Origin: Dehalococcoides sp.
GTDB taxonomy: Bacteria; Chloroflexota; Dehalococcoidia; Dehalococcoidales; RBG-16-60-22
Assembly: GCA_030665795.1 (NCBI GenBank)
Contig: DAOUZD010000032.1
Coordinates: 1-7,637 of the forward strand
DNA length: 7,637 nucleotides
Direction of reading: 5' to 3'
Shown: positions 5,164-7,637 of the stretch, in pieces
Layout of the letters: each line of letters opens with the position of its first letter
Position numbering within the stretch: the stretch's first letter is position 1
Translations under genes and position numbers: made by a program
The notes under the pieces: generated by a model
The model's input: only the letters and a program-made list of their open reading frames with translations
Databases searched by the model: none
Told to the model about the DNA's origin: nothing

Positions 5164-5952
5164 ATGAAACCAATAAAAGTCGTCGTTCAAGGGGCGTTAG
5201 GTAAGGTAGGGCGAGAGGTGGTTAAAGCCGTCAGCGGTGAATCGGAAATGCAGTTAGTCGGCGCCGTAGACCTTAAGGCGGCTCATGATTCCTTGACTCT
5301 GCCTGATGACTCTGGCTCGGTTCCCTTTTCTGCCGACCTGGGCCATATTCTTGCCAGTTGCCAGCCTGACGTAATGGTGGATTTCACTATTGCTCAGGCG
5401 ACTATGCCCGCAGTACGTATCGCCATTAAACAGGGGGTTAATCTGGTCATCGGAACTACCGGGTTAACCAGGGATGACCTTGATGAGATTGACCGTCTGG
5501 CCAAAGCGCATAAGGTTGGTGCCGTGGTGGCGCCAAACTTTGCCCTCGGTGCCGTGTTAATGATACACCTGGCCAAGATAGCCGCCAAATACCTTGATTA
5601 TGCTGAAATTATCGAGTTACACCATCACTTGAAAGCTGATGCTCCTTCCGGAACGGCTCTGGCCACTGCCAGGGCGATGGCGGCCGCCAGAGGTAAACCA
5701 TTTCTCCAGCCGACGGGGAAAGCCGCAGAGAGTCGGGGGGAACCGGTTGGAGGGGTAACCATTCATAGCGTACGCTTGCCTGGTCTTATGGCGCATCAGG
5801 AAGTAATCCTGGGTGGACCGGGGCAAACGGTAAGCATACGCCACGATACGATTAATCGGGAATGCTATATGCCCGGGGTGATGCTGGCGATTAAGGAAGT
5901 GGTTAAGCGTCAGGGGCTTACCTACGGTTTGGATACTTTGCTCGGTTTGTGA
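5164..5952 (+). CDS. dapB: 4-hydroxy-tetrahydrodipicolinate reductase
   Basis: DapB reduces the product of DapA, with NAD(P)H, to tetrahydrodipicolinate in the diaminopimelate/lysine pathway. The 262 residues fit the family (about 240-275). The N-terminal Rossmann domain has GALGKVG at 10-16 and the cofactor-contacting GTTG at 97-100; APNFALG at 123-129 marks the hinge. The signature ELHHHLKADAPSGTA (151-165) has the catalytic His153 and Lys157 and the substrate-binding DAPSGTA. The loop is HHHLK rather than the HHRHK of E. coli, so one non-catalytic His is replaced by Leu. GAAGGA at 5151-5156 lies 7 bases before the ATG. The gap after pnp is 36 bases with no terminator, so it is probably cotranscribed with rpsO-pnp. 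Confidence 0.96.
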   Translation: MKPIKVVVQGALGKVGREVVKAVSGESEMQLVGAVDLKAAHDSLTLPDDSGSVPFSADLGHILASCQPDVMVDFTIAQATMPAVRIAIKQGVNLVIGTTGLTRDDLDEIDRLAKAHKVGAVVAPNFALGAVLMIHLAKIAAKYLDYAEIIELHHHLKADAPSGTALATARAMAAARGKPFLQPTGKAAESRGEPVGGVTIHSVRLPGLMAHQEVILGGPGQTVSIRHDTINRECYMPGVMLAIKEVVKRQGLTYGLDTLLGL

Positions 5953-5959
5953 GAAGACA

Positions 5960-6985
5960 ATGAAAGAGTATAAGATAGCGATTGTTGGTGCTACCGGACT
6001 GGTCGGACAGGAGTTCATCAAGGTACTTGTGCAGCGGAATTTCCCGATGAATTCGGTTCATCTTTTTGCCTCCGACCGCTCGGCGGGCAGAAAGTTGATA
6101 ATCAATCAGCAGGAGATTGAAGTCAAAGAGACTGCCCCCGAGTCATTTGAAGGCATCGATATTGCCCTTTTCTCCGCTGGTGCTGAGATTAGCCGCCACT
6201 TCGCACCGCTAGCGGCACAATCAGGAGCGGTGGTTATCGATAATAGTGCCGCTTTTCGAATGGAGCCTTCAGTTCCGCTGGTAGTGCCTGAAGTTAATCC
6301 CGAAGACATTGAATGGCATAATGGGATTATCGCCAATCCAAATTGTTCGACGATTCAAATAGTGGTGGCGCTATGTCCACTACACAGGGTTAACCCAATC
6401 AAGCGCATTGTGGTGAGTACTTACCAGTCTGTGTCCGGCACTGGCTTGGCAGCGGTAGAGGAACTAACCGTGCAAACTAGGCAGGTGCTGGAGGGACAGA
6501 CCACCATCCCTCATGTTTATCCTCACCAGATAGCTTTTAACGTGCTGCCTGAGATAGATGTTTTTCTGGATGATGGCTATACTAAAGAAGAATGGAAGTT
6601 GGTGGAAGAAAGCAAGAAGATAATGCATGCTGATGATATCGCCATTTCGGCAACCTGTGTGCGAGTTCCGGTATTTACCGGGCACAGTGAGGCAGTCCAT
6701 GCGGAATTTTCTCACCCGATGCTTCCCGATGAGGCAGAGCGTATTCTCGCCCAGGCCCCGGGAGTCAAGATTCTGGATGATACGGCGATTAGTCTTTATC
6801 CTCATCCCTGGTCAGCGGCCGGTACCGACGAAGTTTTTGTTGGTCGTATTCGCCGGGATACTTCTCATCCCAACGGTCTGGTCCTGTGGATTGTCGCTGA
6901 CAACCTGCGCAAGGGTGCCGCTTTGAATGCCGTCCAGATTGCTGAGGAGATGATTCAAAGGGATTGGCTAAATCCACGGAGGTAA
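5960..6985 (+). CDS. asd: Aspartate-semialdehyde dehydrogenase
   Basis: Asd reduces aspartyl-4-phosphate with NADPH to aspartate semialdehyde, the branch point to lysine/diaminopimelate, threonine and methionine. The 341 residues fit the bacterial form. VGATGLVGQEF at 9-19 is the nucleotide-binding loop, SAAFRM at 96-101 is family-typical, and NPNCSTIQ at 126-133 holds the catalytic Cys129. TYQSVSGTG at 154-162 has the conserved Gln156, and RVPVFTGHSE at 235-244 has the active-site His242; all catalytic positions are intact. It starts 7 bases after the dapB stop with only a weak GAGAAG ribosome-binding site, which suggests translational coupling to dapB. Together with dapA and dapB it forms a lysine-pathway cluster. 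Confidence 0.96.
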   Translation: MKEYKIAIVGATGLVGQEFIKVLVQRNFPMNSVHLFASDRSAGRKLIINQQEIEVKETAPESFEGIDIALFSAGAEISRHFAPLAAQSGAVVIDNSAAFRMEPSVPLVVPEVNPEDIEWHNGIIANPNCSTIQIVVALCPLHRVNPIKRIVVSTYQSVSGTGLAAVEELTVQTRQVLEGQTTIPHVYPHQIAFNVLPEIDVFLDDGYTKEEWKLVEESKKIMHADDIAISATCVRVPVFTGHSEAVHAEFSHPMLPDEAERILAQAPGVKILDDTAISLYPHPWSAAGTDEVFVGRIRRDTSHPNGLVLWIVADNLRKGAALNAVQIAEEMIQRDWLNPRR

Positions 6986-6989
6986 GAAG

Positions 6990-7637
6990 ATGAAAGAATT
7001 GGGCAGATTAATGACCGCCATGGTAACACCTTTTAATGAGAAGGGGGAGGTTGACTATGGGCAGGCAACGAAGTTAGCTTTAGCCCTGCTCGATTCGGGG
7101 AGCGATGGCGTGGTGGTGGTCGGTACCACCGGGGAATCTCCCACCCTTGTCCGGGCGGAGGAGTATCGCCTCTTCAGGGAAATAAAGGCAGCCGTAAGTG
7201 GGCGGGGGACAGTTATCGCTGGCACCGGTAGCAACAGCACTTCGGAAGCCATAGAAGCGACCAAGGAGGCGGAGCGAATTGGCGTTGATGCCTGCCTGTT
7301 GGTCGTACCCTACTACAATAAACCCACCCAGGAAGGCCTGTACCAGCACTTCAAGACGGTGGCTCAGAACACCAGTTTACCCTGTATCCTTTATAATGTG
7401 CCATCACGCACGGTGACTAACATGTCAGCGGATACCGTTATCAGACTGAGCCGGATAGACAATATTATCGGGGTAAAGGAAGCCAGTGGTAATCTGGAGC
7501 AAATTGCCAGGATTATCAATGACACCAGTGACGATTTCATCGTCTGGAGCGGTAATGATAGCGATACTTTTCCCCTGATGGCCCTGGGTGGCTATGGTAT
7601 CATCAGCGTTGCCTCTCATCTGGTGGGCAAGCAGATT
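6990..7637 (+). CDS. dapA: 4-hydroxy-tetrahydrodipicolinate synthase, 3' end outside the window
   Basis: DapA condenses pyruvate with aspartate semialdehyde, the first committed step of the lysine/diaminopimelate branch. The reading frame is open from the ATG at 6990 to the window edge, giving 216 residues; the usual length is about 290-300, so roughly 80 C-terminal residues are missing because of the window and not because of a mutation. It is a TIM-barrel aldolase. GTTGES at 45-50 carries the two active-site threonines, PYYNKP at 107-112 follows, and LYNVPSRT at 134-141 holds the catalytic Tyr135 and Arg140. VKEASG at 162-167 holds the Schiff-base Lys163. GGAGG at 6978-6982 lies 7 bases before the ATG and overlaps the end of asd, so the two genes are tightly coupled (4-base gap). 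Confidence 0.96.
   Translation, partial: MKELGRLMTAMVTPFNEKGEVDYGQATKLALALLDSGSDGVVVVGTTGESPTLVRAEEYRLFREIKAAVSGRGTVIAGTGSNSTSEAIEATKEAERIGVDACLLVVPYYNKPTQEGLYQHFKTVAQNTSLPCILYNVPSRTVTNMSADTVIRLSRIDNIIGVKEASGNLEQIARIINDTSDDFIVWSGNDSDTFPLMALGGYGIISVASHLVGKQI

Noticed and set aside
7055..7349. Minus-strand open frames opposite dapA
   Set aside because: They run antisense to a dapA frame whose catalytic motifs are all intact and lack support of their own.
1..7637. Mobile element, CRISPR array, prophage or toxin-antitoxin module
   Set aside because: No transposase-like frame, regularly spaced repeat array or unassigned gene pair was found; the strand is filled by recognised housekeeping genes.

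Overview
The window is a compact, conserved bacterial chromosome segment with two divergent gene blocks around a non-coding spacer at about 2381-2624. Gene content and order (rpsO-pnp running straight into dapB-asd-dapA, beside a three-gene Tat locus) suggest a member of Chloroflexota, most likely class Dehalococcoidia. That assignment rests on remembered gene order and protein character, not on a search, and is moderately confident at best.

Left block, minus strand, read right to left: fdhD (sulfurtransferase that activates formate dehydrogenase), tatA, tatB, tatC and a selenocysteine tRNA with anticodon TCA. The set fits one task: making and exporting a molybdenum- or tungsten-dependent formate dehydrogenase. 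The tRNA supplies selenocysteine for the active site, FdhD sulfurates the cofactor, and TatABC moves the folded enzyme across the membrane. The dehydrogenase, selA and selB are not in the window, so the link is inferred. Promoter-like sequences precede fdhD, tatA and the tRNA, so the block may be transcribed both as a whole and in parts.

Spacer: it holds an fdhD promoter (minus strand), a strong extended -10 promoter for rpsO (plus strand) and two inverted repeats. One repeat lies across the -10 region of the rpsO promoter. A short rpsO leader with possible alternative pairings around a TTG start codon follows.

Right block, plus strand: rpsO (ribosomal protein S15), pnp (polynucleotide phosphorylase), dapB, asd and dapA (cut by the window edge). 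Gaps are 19, 36, 7 and 4 bases, with no terminator between genes, so this looks like one operon joining translation and RNA decay to the aspartate-to-lysine/diaminopimelate pathway. Asd makes aspartate semialdehyde, DapA condenses it with pyruvate, and DapB reduces the product.

No mobile element, CRISPR array, phage gene or clearly new system is visible. The points most worth a second look are the tRNA-Sec/fdhD/tat cluster, the palindrome on the rpsO promoter, the possible S15 leader switch, and the FdhD that lacks the second cysteine of the CxxC motif.
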